In this document: positions 1 to 7,083 of the stretch, one piece after another | How positions within the stretch are numbered: the first letter of the stretch is position 1 | How the letters are laid out: every line of letters starts with the position of its first letter | DNA from: Cryomorphaceae bacterium | GTDB taxonomy: Bacteria > Bacteroidota > Bacteroidia > Flavobacteriales > BACL11 | Reading direction: 5' to 3' | DNA length: 12,092 nucleotides | Assembly: GCA_949511925.1 (NCBI GenBank) | Contig: CATEYX010000093.1 | Coordinates: 1 to 12,092 of the forward strand | Notes under the pieces: generated by a model | The model's database searches: none | What the model saw: the letters and a program-made list of their open reading frames with translations, nothing else | Told to the model about the DNA's origin: nothing | Made by a program: the position numbers and the translations under genes

Positions 1-27
1 CAGATTTTAAGCTTCTAAATTAAAAAA

Positions 28-891
28 TTAATCAGGATTCAATTCTGAAAGACGATAAATTCTTAATATTATTAGACCAAATAGAACCCCTATTATTAAT
101 AGTATTATACTTGGGAGACCGCTTACGCTAAATGATAATCTCAATAAAATAGTTGAAATAATAAAACCAGTATTTCGTATTATTTGATGATATCTATCAG
201 TGTACTGAAAAGAAAGAAGGAGAATAAATACATCCACTAAAATCAAAATAGTAAAGAAATCAATAAAGAAAACTGCATTAATATTTTTTACAATTTCATG
301 ATTTATAAAAACCGAATAAGTCCAATCAAATAGATTTGAAAGGCATAAGAAAAGAAGGATAGGCACCAAAATAATACTAAGAATTTTTTTATAAGAAATA
401 AAACGAACTAAATTTTTATTAGCCTCTCTTTTAGGGATACTTGAAATAGTTTTTCTAAATAAAAATATTAAATAGAATATTATAATGATTGCAATCAAAT
501 CATATAGCAACAATAAACTTTGTTGATTATAGATACCTGAAGAAATATCTAGTTGGGGAATATCCTCAAAAATTTTCCTAATTAAAACAAGTGAAATAAT
601 TTCATACTCTTTTGCTATAGATGTTGTAAAGGATCTTGGAAAATAATAAATAAGTAAAAAAGCTTCATAAACTAAAATGAATGAGAATGGAGTATAAAGT
701 GCTGAGATAGGGTTGGACAATAAACTATCAAGTCCTACAAAATAATTCACATCATACTTTAAGTTTAGTAAAACTAATAATAAATGAATTAAAAATCCAG
801 CAATAGCAAAATAAAGAATAAGCTTTTCAAAACTTTTAATATTTTTTTCTGAAAAAACTTTTTTATGTAAAGAATCAACACGTTTAAGCAT
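28..891 (-). CDS. Unrecognised multi-pass inner-membrane protein (287 aa)
   Basis: I do not recognise this protein and assign no function. The sequence shows about six or seven hydrophobic segments, near residues 24-42, 62-84, 125-145, 170-188, 205-228 and 242-280 (the last probably two helices). The N-terminus is lysine-rich and soluble. A fairly polar stretch near residues 85-115 (YEIISLVLIRKIFEDIPQL) sits between the second and third helices. There is no signal-peptide cleavage site, no obvious catalytic motif and no cysteine pattern. The ATG at 889-891 lies 13 nt after a good TAnnTTTG element, and the protein ends cleanly in TAA. It is the last minus-strand gene at this end and is separated from the hydrolase gene by 95 nt, so it is probably its own transcription unit. 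The gene itself is secure; the membrane location is an inference from hydrophobicity. Confidence 0.8.
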   Translation of the reverse strand: MLKRVDSLHKKVFSEKNIKSFEKLILYFAIAGFLIHLLLVLLNLKYDVNYFVGLDSLLSNPISALYTPFSFILVYEAFLLIYYFPRSFTTSIAKEYEIISLVLIRKIFEDIPQLDISSGIYNQQSLLLLYDLIAIIIIFYLIFLFRKTISSIPKREANKNLVRFISYKKILSIILVPILLFLCLSNLFDWTYSVFINHEIVKNINAVFFIDFFTILILVDVFILLLSFQYTDRYHQIIRNTGFIISTILLRLSFSVSGLPSIILLIIGVLFGLIILRIYRLSELNPD

Positions 892-904
892 TTTTATTTT
901 TCTT

Positions 905-912
905 CAAAATTA
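905..912 (-). promoter_or_regulatory. Candidate -7 promoter element for the membrane-protein gene
   Basis: The minus strand reads TAATTTTG, an exact match to the Bacteroidota -7 consensus TAnnTTTG. It stands 13 nt upstream of the ATG at 889-891, giving a leader of roughly 7-8 nt if transcription starts a few bases after the motif. I saw no TTTG at the expected -33 spacing, so the call rests on the -7 element and its position. Confidence 0.45.
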
Positions 913-986
913 TTAATTGAAATTGACAAAGCCTCATTTTTAAGAGAAAATAAAAATTTAAAACCGTAGTGAAGTTGAAATTAGAT

Positions 987-1757
987 TCACATCAAACAAA
1001 ATCCCATAACCTCATCATAAAAGCGCTCAGGTTTCTCTGCATGCAACCAATGGCCTGCACCATCAATCGTACAAATACTCAAGTCATTAAAATGCTTTTT
1101 AATTAAAAGTTCATCCGCACTGTTAATGTAGTCTGAATTACCGCCTCTTATAAAATGAGTAGGTATATTTAATTTACCTGACACAAAACTTGCATCTTGT
1201 ATATTCTGTACTTTTTCCAACAATACATCAATATTAAAACGCCAAGCAAATTCTTTTTTTTCGTTTCTATATAAATTTTTTAAAAGGAAAAGGCGCATGC
1301 CTTTATCCTCAAAAGTATCCGAAAGCAACTTATCAATATCCTCTCTCTTATCAAAATCCTCTAAAGGCAGTTTATATAAAGTCGCCAAAAGATTTTTATA
1401 AAAATCACTATTATATTCCCTAGGAGCAATATCTGCAACAATTAATTTATCTATTTTCTCAGGATATGTAAAAGCAAATTTCATAGCTACTTTACCCCCT
1501 AAAGAGTGACCTAAAATAATAGGACTAACAATAGCATTATCCTTCATGTATTCCAAAACATCATCACACATTACATCATAATTAAAATCAGTTGAGTGTG
1601 GCGATCTTCCATGATTTCTCAAGTCAATTAAATATACTTTGCAATATTTTGAGAATTTCTTCCCCAAAGTATTCCAATTATCACTCATGCCAAAAAGACC
1701 ATGAATAACAATTAAATCCTGCCCTTTATCTCCATATATTTTTGAATGCAATTTCAT
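987..1757 (-). CDS. Alpha/beta-fold hydrolase, YbfF-like esterase (256 aa)
   Basis: This is a single-domain alpha/beta hydrolase of the size and layout of the YbfF-type esterases. The sequence shows an HG oxyanion motif at residues 19-20 (IVIHGLFG), the DLRNHGRS segment at 45-52, and the nucleophile elbow GHSLGG with Ser85. The likely acid is Asp209 (RGGNSDYI) and the catalytic histidine is His236 (GAGHWLHAEKP). The triad is complete, so it should be an active serine hydrolase, probably cytoplasmic because no signal peptide is present. The true substrate cannot be read from the sequence; small acyl esters or thioesters are typical of the family. Its ATG follows the pdxJ stop codon with no base between, which implies co-transcription and translational coupling with pdxJ. 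A direct role in vitamin B6 metabolism is not shown. Confidence 0.9.
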   Translation of the reverse strand: MKLHSKIYGDKGQDLIVIHGLFGMSDNWNTLGKKFSKYCKVYLIDLRNHGRSPHSTDFNYDVMCDDVLEYMKDNAIVSPIILGHSLGGKVAMKFAFTYPEKIDKLIVADIAPREYNSDFYKNLLATLYKLPLEDFDKREDIDKLLSDTFEDKGMRLFLLKNLYRNEKKEFAWRFNIDVLLEKVQNIQDASFVSGKLNIPTHFIRGGNSDYINSADELLIKKHFNDLSICTIDGAGHWLHAEKPERFYDEVMGFCLM

Positions 1758-2468
1758 TTATAGTAAGCGTTTGTACATTTGTATAGTGTTTTCTAATCCT
1801 AAATAAATTGCATCACTAATAAGCGCATGCCCAATAGAAACTTCATCCAAATTTAGAATATGCTTTGCGAAATATTCCAAATTCTCTAAGCTCAAATCAT
1901 GCCCAGCATTAATTCCTAATCCTAACTCATTTGCTTTGTTTGCACACAATATATATGGTGCAATTGCTTTTTCTTTATTACTAATATATTGTGATGCGTA
2001 TTCTTCTGTATATAATTCAATTCTATCAGTTCCGCACAACTTTGCCCCTTCAATCATTTCTAATTTAGGATCGACAAAAATGGAAGTTCTAATTCCGTAC
2101 TCCTTAAACTCTGAAATTATTTCTTTCAAATAATCCTGAAATTTTATAGTATCCCAACCTGCACATGAAGTTATAACATCAGGTCCGTCAGGAACTAAAG
2201 TGACCTGTTCGGGCTTTACAGCAATCACCATTTTAATGAAATCAACTGATGGATAACCCTCGATATTATACTCAGTAGAAATTATTGGTTTTATAGCATA
2301 AACATCATTATTAGTAATATGCCTTTCGTCTGGCCTAGGATGAATAGTAATTCCATCAGCACCAAATTTTTGGCAATTTATTGCCGCCTCTAACACTGAA
2401 GGAGATACTCCTCCTCTAGCATTTCGAATAGTAGCTATCTTATTTATATTTACACTTAGCTTTGTCAT
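1758..2468 (-). CDS. pdxJ: Pyridoxine 5'-phosphate synthase PdxJ (236 aa)
   Basis: PdxJ closes the pyridine ring of vitamin B6 by condensing 3-amino-2-oxopropyl phosphate with 1-deoxy-D-xylulose 5-phosphate to pyridoxine 5'-phosphate; it is a cytoplasmic TIM-barrel enzyme. Family motifs are in order: LSVNINKIATIRNARGG at the start, IHPRPDERHI with His43 and Arg45, the NIE motif with Glu70, VKPEQVTLVPD near 84-94, RIELYTE with Glu151, NAGHDL with His190, and SIGHALISDA near the C-terminus. An in-frame ATG exists 12 codons upstream at 2504. I chose the ATG at 2466-2468 because the family begins with exactly this MTKLSVNI sequence, and because a TAnnTTTG element lies 6 nt before it, inside the longer reading frame. 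The organism therefore appears to use the DXP-dependent B6 route. The hydrolase gene follows directly. Confidence 0.95.
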   Translation of the reverse strand: MTKLSVNINKIATIRNARGGVSPSVLEAAINCQKFGADGITIHPRPDERHITNNDVYAIKPIISTEYNIEGYPSVDFIKMVIAVKPEQVTLVPDGPDVITSCAGWDTIKFQDYLKEIISEFKEYGIRTSIFVDPKLEMIEGAKLCGTDRIELYTEEYASQYISNKEKAIAPYILCANKANELGLGINAGHDLSLENLEYFAKHILNLDEVSIGHALISDAIYLGLENTIQMYKRLL

Positions 2469-2474
2469 AGGCCA

Positions 2475-2482
2475 CAAAAGTA
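2475..2482 (-). promoter_or_regulatory. Candidate -7 promoter element for pdxJ (near-leaderless)
   Basis: The minus strand reads TACTTTTG, an exact TAnnTTTG match, with only 6 nt (TGGCCT) before the pdxJ ATG. Transcription would start at or next to the start codon, so the mRNA would be leaderless or nearly so. No convincing -33 TTTG is visible at 19-21 nt spacing. Confidence 0.5.
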
Positions 2483-2490
2483 AAAAATAG

Positions 2491-2498
2491 TATGTTTG
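2491..2498 (+). promoter_or_regulatory. Candidate -7 promoter element for the CBS-domain gene (near-leaderless)
   Basis: TATGTTTG followed by C matches the TAnnTTTG(C) consensus exactly. Only 4 nt (CCCC) separate the motif from the ATG at 2503, so the transcript would begin at or within a base or two of the start codon. It lies 8 nt from the oppositely directed pdxJ element. Confidence 0.55.
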
Positions 2499-2502
2499 CC
2501 CC

Positions 2503-3165
2503 ATGCAAGCAAGCGAATTAATTTCATCCTCCTTAACAACTCTAAATCCTGATGATGATGGAGATAGAGCTTTATCACTTATGAATGAGCTTAGGATAAA
2601 TCATTTGGCAGTTGTAAGAAACTCTTTTTATTTAGGAATTTTATCTGAAAAAGAAATATTAAGTTGGAATAAAACAGATGAATTTATTGATGAACATCTT
2701 GCTGAACTAACCGCACCATCAGTAATTGGTTCACAACACTTATACGATATTCTACAAACTGTAGAGCTTAATAATCTTAGTATAATTCCTGTTTTAGATG
2801 AAAGAAAACATTACTTAGGAGCCATTACAAATCGTAAATTATTGTACACTATTGCAAAAAGTACTAGCGTACAAAGTATTGGAGGAATGATTGTTTTGCA
2901 AATGAAAGACAATGATTACAGCATGAGTGAAATTGCTAGCATCATTGAATCAAATAATACGAAAATACTAAGCTCTTATATTACTTCAATTCCTAATGCG
3001 CAAATGATGGAGCTTACTCTAAAGTTAAACAAAGTAGATATCACTGCAATTGTAAAGGATTTTGAACGATATGAATATAAGGTAACTGCATCATATAAAG
3101 AGGAAGAGGCTGATAGTGATTTTTCAGAAAGATACGAATCATTAATGCGATTTCTAAATCCATAA
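2503..3165 (+). CDS. CBS-domain protein with C-terminal ACT-like domain (220 aa)
   Basis: Residues 1 to about 125 form a CBS pair (a Bateman module). The first repeat carries the ALSLMNELRINHLAVV segment, and the second has NNLSIIPVLDERKHYLGAITNRKLL. CBS pairs usually bind adenine nucleotides and act as energy or redox sensors. The remaining part, from about residue 128 (GGMIVLQM) to 200, has the alternating strand-helix-strand pattern of an ACT-like ligand-binding domain, followed by a charged tail. No catalytic domain, signal peptide or membrane helix is present, so it is probably a cytoplasmic regulator or allosteric partner. It heads a tight operon with an Omp85-family gene and nadK. A link to nucleotide or NAD(P) status is an inference from this context. 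The domain calls are confident, less so for ACT; the biological role is unknown. Confidence 0.88.
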   Translation: MQASELISSSLTTLNPDDDGDRALSLMNELRINHLAVVRNSFYLGILSEKEILSWNKTDEFIDEHLAELTAPSVIGSQHLYDILQTVELNNLSIIPVLDERKHYLGAITNRKLLYTIAKSTSVQSIGGMIVLQMKDNDYSMSEIASIIESNNTKILSSYITSIPNAQMMELTLKLNKVDITAIVKDFERYEYKVTASYKEEEADSDFSERYESLMRFLNP

Positions 3166-3166
3166 A

Positions 3167-4534
3167 ATGAAAAAACTAATTTTCTTTTTTCTATTTTTAA
3201 CTCAATTAGCACAAGCACAAATTACAGTTAGCAAGATTGTTTTAAGCGGAAATACTAAAACACAAAACGATATAGTAATACGAGAGCTTTCTTTTGAAAA
3301 AAACGGGAATTATACTATTGTTGATTTGGATAAAAGAATTGAGGAAAGTAAAAAAAACCTAATTAATCTCAATCTCTTTAATTTTGTAACCATTAATAAA
3401 ACTGAAAATAAGGATTCAACTGAAATAACAATTGAAGTTATTGAGAAATGGTACATATGGCCTTACCCAGTATTTGAAATTTCTGAACGCAATTTTAACA
3501 CTTGGTGGGAGGAATTTTCAGCCAATAATTATTCGGATTTTTCTCGCTTAAATTATGGGGTGTTTTTCAATTGGGAAAACTTCAGGGGGAGAAACGAACT
3601 CTTGAAACTCAAAATAAGAAAAGGGTTTAAAGAACATTATTTATTGGCTTATGAGGTTCCTTATTTCAACAAAAACAAAACTATAGGAATCAATACAAAT
3701 CTGCAATTATTTAGAAGAAAGAAAACACATTTTTCAACTGAAGAAAATAAATTAAATTATCTTGAAAGTGACACTTTTAACAGTATAGATTACGATTTAA
3801 ATACTGAGATAACATATAGAAAGAACCTTCAGCAAACACATAAGTTAAAATTCACATACTTACATACAACCATTAACGATTCCATTGCAAAACTTAATCC
3901 TAATTATTTAAGCAATAACCTATCTAAGACTAGTATTTATACTTTAGGGTATATATTTGAATATGAAAATCGAGATTACATCAATTATCCTTTACATGGT
4001 TTTTCTCTTAATTTTGCAGCGAAAAAATACCTTTCAGCAGCAACTAATGTCAAACACTTTGAGTTTGCAACTAAAGTAGAAAAATATATTGAGCCATTTA
4101 AGCGTTTCTATATTGGTTCTAGCTTTAAAGCGAAATACAGTACTGAAGGTAATCAACCTTATTTTATTCAAAAAGCTTTTGGATATGATGACTATGTAAG
4201 AGGATATGAATACTATGTGGTAGATGGGCAGAGTTATTGGCTCTCCAAAACAGCTTTTAAATATGCGCTTATTGAAAAAACAACTTTTGATATTCCTTAT
4301 GTAAAAATGAAGCAATTCAACAAATCACATTATTCGATTTATTTGGGAATATTTTCTGATCTAGGCTATGTTATAAATAATCAGAAACAAAATTCCATCA
4401 ATAATTCATTGCTATGGGGGAAAGGAATTGCGCTTGACTATGTAACCTATTATGATAAATTATTAAGAATTGAGTATTCATTAAACGCTTTAGGAGAAAA
4501 AGGAGTATTTTTACACTTTTCAAGTCCATTCTGA
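3167..4534 (+). CDS. Small Omp85-family outer-membrane protein with one POTRA domain (455 aa)
   Basis: A signal peptide covers residues 1-17 or 18 (MKKLIFFF...AQAQ). Residues 19 to about 95 form a single POTRA domain: ITVSKIVLSGNTKT, a helix with IEESKKNLINLNLF, and a closing ITIEVIEKW strand. About 350 residues of aromatic-rich alternating strands follow, as expected of a 16-stranded barrel. VRGY at 344-347 matches the conserved loop-6 motif of Omp85 barrels, and the protein ends in a beta-signal-like strand with C-terminal Phe (GVFLHFSSPF). This one-POTRA plan resembles Sam50 or minimal BamA/TamA relatives and differs from the five-POTRA BamA encoded 2.5 kb downstream. Its ATG comes 1 nt after the stop of the CBS gene, so it is in the same operon. 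Insertion or export of a specific outer-membrane client is possible, but the substrate is unknown. Confidence 0.85.
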   Translation: MKKLIFFFLFLTQLAQAQITVSKIVLSGNTKTQNDIVIRELSFEKNGNYTIVDLDKRIEESKKNLINLNLFNFVTINKTENKDSTEITIEVIEKWYIWPYPVFEISERNFNTWWEEFSANNYSDFSRLNYGVFFNWENFRGRNELLKLKIRKGFKEHYLLAYEVPYFNKNKTIGINTNLQLFRRKKTHFSTEENKLNYLESDTFNSIDYDLNTEITYRKNLQQTHKLKFTYLHTTINDSIAKLNPNYLSNNLSKTSIYTLGYIFEYENRDYINYPLHGFSLNFAAKKYLSAATNVKHFEFATKVEKYIEPFKRFYIGSSFKAKYSTEGNQPYFIQKAFGYDDYVRGYEYYVVDGQSYWLSKTAFKYALIEKTTFDIPYVKMKQFNKSHYSIYLGIFSDLGYVINNQKQNSINNSLLWGKGIALDYVTYYDKLLRIEYSLNALGEKGVFLHFSSPF

Positions 4535-4548
4535 TAAAACACTAAATT

Positions 4549-5427
4549 ATGACAATTGCAATTTTTGGAAGTCCTTATCCCGAGCATTTTAGCAAGTATA
4601 TTCAGCACTTAATTAAAAAATTAGAGACTGAACACATCAACCTTATCATTGAGGAAGAATTTAGTATTTTTCTACATAATAATATCCGTTTTAACAAAAG
4701 CATTAGTACTTTTAATAGTTACGAAACACTTAAAAATAAAGCTGATTTCTTGCTAAGTATTGGTGGAGATGGCACCTTGCTAAAGGCAGTAACTTATGTA
4801 CGTGAATCAGAGATTCCAATTATGGGAATAAATACTGGAAGGCTAGGCTTTATCTCTAGCATATCAGCTGACCAAATTGATGATGCAATTACTGATATTC
4901 TAAAAGGAAATTATAAAATAAATGAACGTACCTTACTAGAGTTAAGCTCAGACAAAAAATTATTTAAGGAAAAGAATTTTGCTCTTAATGAGGTAGCTGT
5001 TTCTAAGAAAGACACTTCATCTATGATTCGTATTGATGCTTTTGTTGATGATGAGTTTTTAAACACATATTGGGCTGATGGATTAGTTGTTTCCACTCCA
5101 ACTGGTTCAACAGGATATTCCTTAAGCTGTGGAGGACCAATCATTATGCCAGGAACAAATAATATTATTATCACTCCTAATGCTCCACATAATTTAAATG
5201 TACGACCTATTGTAATTGATGATAATAGTGTGGTAAAATTAAAAATTGAGGATAGAGATCAATTAGCTTTAGTCTCTCTTGATTCAAGATCAAGAGCTTT
5301 TGACTCAGAAACAGAGTTAATTATTAAAAAGGCTGATTTTAAAGTACGACTAGTACAACCTCAAAACAACTCATTAATCAAAACTATAAGACATAAGCTT
5401 ATGTGGGGTCTAGATAAAAGAAGTTAA
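4549..5427 (+). CDS. nadK: NAD kinase (292 aa)
   Basis: NadK phosphorylates NAD to NADP using ATP or polyphosphate in the cytoplasm, and is the only route to NADP. The hallmark motifs are all visible: GGDGT at residues 72-76 in LLSIGGDGTLLKA, the INTGRLGF segment at 94-101, the NE pair at 147-148, ADGLVVSTPTGSTGYSLS with TGSTGYS at 185-191, and ITPNAPHNLNVRPIV. The length is normal for a bacterial NAD kinase and no key residue is missing. The start codon lies 14 nt after the stop of the one-POTRA Omp85 gene with no promoter in between, so it is expressed as the last gene of the CBS operon. The following gene has its own promoter candidate. The assignment is secure. Confidence 0.97.
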   Translation: MTIAIFGSPYPEHFSKYIQHLIKKLETEHINLIIEEEFSIFLHNNIRFNKSISTFNSYETLKNKADFLLSIGGDGTLLKAVTYVRESEIPIMGINTGRLGFISSISADQIDDAITDILKGNYKINERTLLELSSDKKLFKEKNFALNEVAVSKKDTSSMIRIDAFVDDEFLNTYWADGLVVSTPTGSTGYSLSCGGPIIMPGTNNIIITPNAPHNLNVRPIVIDDNSVVKLKIEDRDQLALVSLDSRSRAFDSETELIIKKADFKVRLVQPQNNSLIKTIRHKLMWGLDKRS

Positions 5428-5455
5428 GAATCCTACCTCAAACCCACAGAATAAG

Positions 5456-5463
5456 TATATTTG
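5456..5463 (+). promoter_or_regulatory. Candidate -7 promoter element for the porG-like gene and envelope cluster
   Basis: TATATTTG followed by C is an exact TAnnTTTG(C) match, 17 nt before the ATG at 5481, in the 53-nt gap after nadK. The motif overlaps a perfect 10-bp palindrome, ATTTGCAAAT, at 5459-5468. It probably drives porG and perhaps the downstream uppS-bamA genes. No -33 TTTG is seen at the usual spacing. Confidence 0.55.
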
Positions 5464-5480
5464 CAAATTATTGACAAATC

Positions 5481-6335
5481 ATGATTATGAGAAATTTTAT
5501 TTTACCTTTTAAACAGATTAAAAATCTTCTTATCCTAATTACTTTTATAGCACTAGGATTTACTGCAAATGCTCAATATAAAGAGAATACTGAAGTTGGA
5601 TTTATATTAGGGGCTTCTTATTATTTAGGAGATTTAAATACTACTCATCTTAATAATTCTTTACCTTTTGGTGGAATAGTCATTAGAAAAAATATAGATA
5701 GAAGATTTTCTTACAAAGCTGAATTACTATACCTAAATATATCAGGTGATGATAGGGGTGACGCTACTGACACTATAGCAATTGATAGAGGCTTACATTT
5801 TAGAAGTTCTATTTTTGAACTTTCAGGTCAGATTGAGTTTAATTTCTTGCCTTTTGAATCAGGGAATGCACTTTACACATGGACACCTTTCGTTTATACT
5901 GGCTTATCATTCTTTCGCTTTAATCCTCAAGCAGAAAACAAAGATGGACTTTGGGTAAATCTACAGGAATTAGGAACTGAAGGGCAGGGGTCTACTTCTT
6001 TCCCAGAAAGAACTAAATACCCATTAACACAGCTTGCTATACCTTTAGGTGGCGGATTAAAAATAGCAATAAACCCTTCATTTAATGTTATTTTAGAATA
6101 TGGGGTGCGTAAAACTTTTACTGATTATTTAGATGATGTTAGTACAACTTACCCAGAGGGGGTAAACTCAAATGTAATCGACATATCTAATGCAACATAT
6201 GAAATGTCAGACCCAAATAAAACTCATATTGCAGGTGAACAAAGAGGAGATCCTGATAAAAAAGATTGGTATTCATTTGTTGGAATCACTTTGTCTTTTA
6301 AGCTAAACAATAACACTAAAGGTTGCGATTACTAA
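5481..6335 (+). CDS. porG: PorG-like outer-membrane beta-barrel protein (DUF6089 family, 284 aa)
   Basis: A signal peptide covers residues 1 to about 32 (ending TANAQ). An alternative ATG two codons downstream, at 5487, would also preserve it. The mature part is a beta-barrel of about 250 residues that opens with VGFILGASYYLGDLN and closes with WYSFVGITLSFKL before a short tail ending in CDY. This is the pattern of DUF6089 proteins, whose studied member PorG in Porphyromonas gingivalis is an outer-membrane component of the type IX secretion system. Synteny supports this: from memory, porG is followed by uppS, the Omp85/bamA gene and two ompH genes in P. gingivalis, as here. No other type IX gene is in the window, so the function is inferred from family and context. 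A generic porin-like role cannot be excluded. Confidence 0.78.
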   Translation: MIMRNFILPFKQIKNLLILITFIALGFTANAQYKENTEVGFILGASYYLGDLNTTHLNNSLPFGGIVIRKNIDRRFSYKAELLYLNISGDDRGDATDTIAIDRGLHFRSSIFELSGQIEFNFLPFESGNALYTWTPFVYTGLSFFRFNPQAENKDGLWVNLQELGTEGQGSTSFPERTKYPLTQLAIPLGGGLKIAINPSFNVILEYGVRKTFTDYLDDVSTTYPEGVNSNVIDISNATYEMSDPNKTHIAGEQRGDPDKKDWYSFVGITLSFKLNNNTKGCDY

Positions 6336-6337
6336 AT

Positions 6338-6345
6338 TCTATTTG
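6338..6345 (+). promoter_or_regulatory. Weak candidate -7 element before uppS
   Basis: TCTATTTG followed by C differs from TAnnTTTG at one position and lies 11 nt before the uppS ATG, within a gap of 21 nt. It may give extra transcription of uppS-bamA inside the operon. The match is imperfect and could be chance. Confidence 0.25.
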
Positions 6346-6356
6346 CGAATAATCTC

Positions 6357-7079
6357 ATGGAAGAAATAGATGCAACTAATTTACCCAAACATATTGCTAT
6401 TACCATGGATGGCAATGGTAGATGGGCAAAAAGCAAAGGAAAACTAAGAATTTTTGGCCATAAAAATGGAGTAAAAGCAGTGCGTGATACTGTTGAAGGA
6501 GCGGCTGAAATTGGAATTAAATACCTTACCCTTTACGCCTTTTCAAGCGAGAATTGGAATCGACCAGAAAAAGAAGTTAATGCTTTAATGACACTCTTAG
6601 TTTCAGCAATTAATAAAGAAACCAAAACCTTAATGGATAACAATATCCGACTAAGTACTATTGGTGATATTAATAAATTACCTTCAAAAGCACAAAAAGA
6701 ATTACAAGAAGCTATTTCAAAAACAAAAGACAATACTAGAATGACTTTGGTGTTAGCTTTAAGCTATAGTGGCAGAGGGGAAATACTAATTGCAGTAAAG
6801 AACATCATTAAAGATGGGAAAGAGCCAGAGGAGATAAATGAAGCTACATTTCAGCAATATCTTACTACAAAAAGCGTTCCTGACCCTGAATTATTAATCA
6901 GAACTAGTGGCGAGTACAGAATAAGTAATTTCCTCTTATGGCAAATTGCATATTCTGAACTTTATTTCACTGACACACTTTGGCCTGACTTTAGAAAAGC
7001 CGATTTATATAAAGCGATCTTGAATTATCAAACTAGAGAAAGACGATTTGGAAAAACAACTGAACAATTACAAAAATAA
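6357..7079 (+). CDS. uppS: Undecaprenyl diphosphate synthase / isoprenyl transferase (240 aa)
   Basis: UppS adds isopentenyl diphosphate units in cis to farnesyl diphosphate, making the C55 carrier lipid used for peptidoglycan and O-antigen precursors. The enzyme acts at the inner face of the cytoplasmic membrane. The MDGNGRWA motif near the N-terminus carries the catalytic Asp18, GHKNG has His35, and the family motifs LYAFSSENWNRP (near residue 65) and LLIRTSGEYRISNFLLWQ (near 180) are intact. The typical C-terminal signature SELYFTDTLWPDF follows. The length fits bacterial UppS, and product chain length is inferred from the family. The last bases run into the likely start region of bamA: the TAA at 7077-7079 is 4 nt ahead of the preferred bamA TTG codon, suggesting translational coupling. 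Confidence 0.95.
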   Translation: MEEIDATNLPKHIAITMDGNGRWAKSKGKLRIFGHKNGVKAVRDTVEGAAEIGIKYLTLYAFSSENWNRPEKEVNALMTLLVSAINKETKTLMDNNIRLSTIGDINKLPSKAQKELQEAISKTKDNTRMTLVLALSYSGRGEILIAVKNIIKDGKEPEEINEATFQQYLTTKSVPDPELLIRTSGEYRISNFLLWQIAYSELYFTDTLWPDFRKADLYKAILNYQTRERRFGKTTEQLQK

Positions 7080-7083
7080 AATT

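Noticed and set aside
936..957. A/T-only inverted repeat (ATTTTTA ... TAAAAAT) downstream of the hydrolase gene as a terminator
   Set aside because: The stem has no G or C pairs, the loop is 8 nt, and such repeats are expected by chance in DNA of this composition.
1936..2133. Plus-strand open frame of 65 codons inside pdxJ
   Set aside because: It is antisense to a strongly conserved enzyme gene, with no promoter and no recognisable product.
2469..2504. Longer pdxJ product starting at 2504 with 12 extra residues
   Set aside because: The extra residues (MGQTYYFLLLWP) are not part of the family, and the pdxJ promoter motif would lie inside the gene. The second ATG fits the conserved N-terminus.
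2976..3218. Minus-strand open frame of 80 codons across the CBS/Omp85 junction
   Set aside because: It lies opposite two well-supported genes and its product shows no domain-like pattern.
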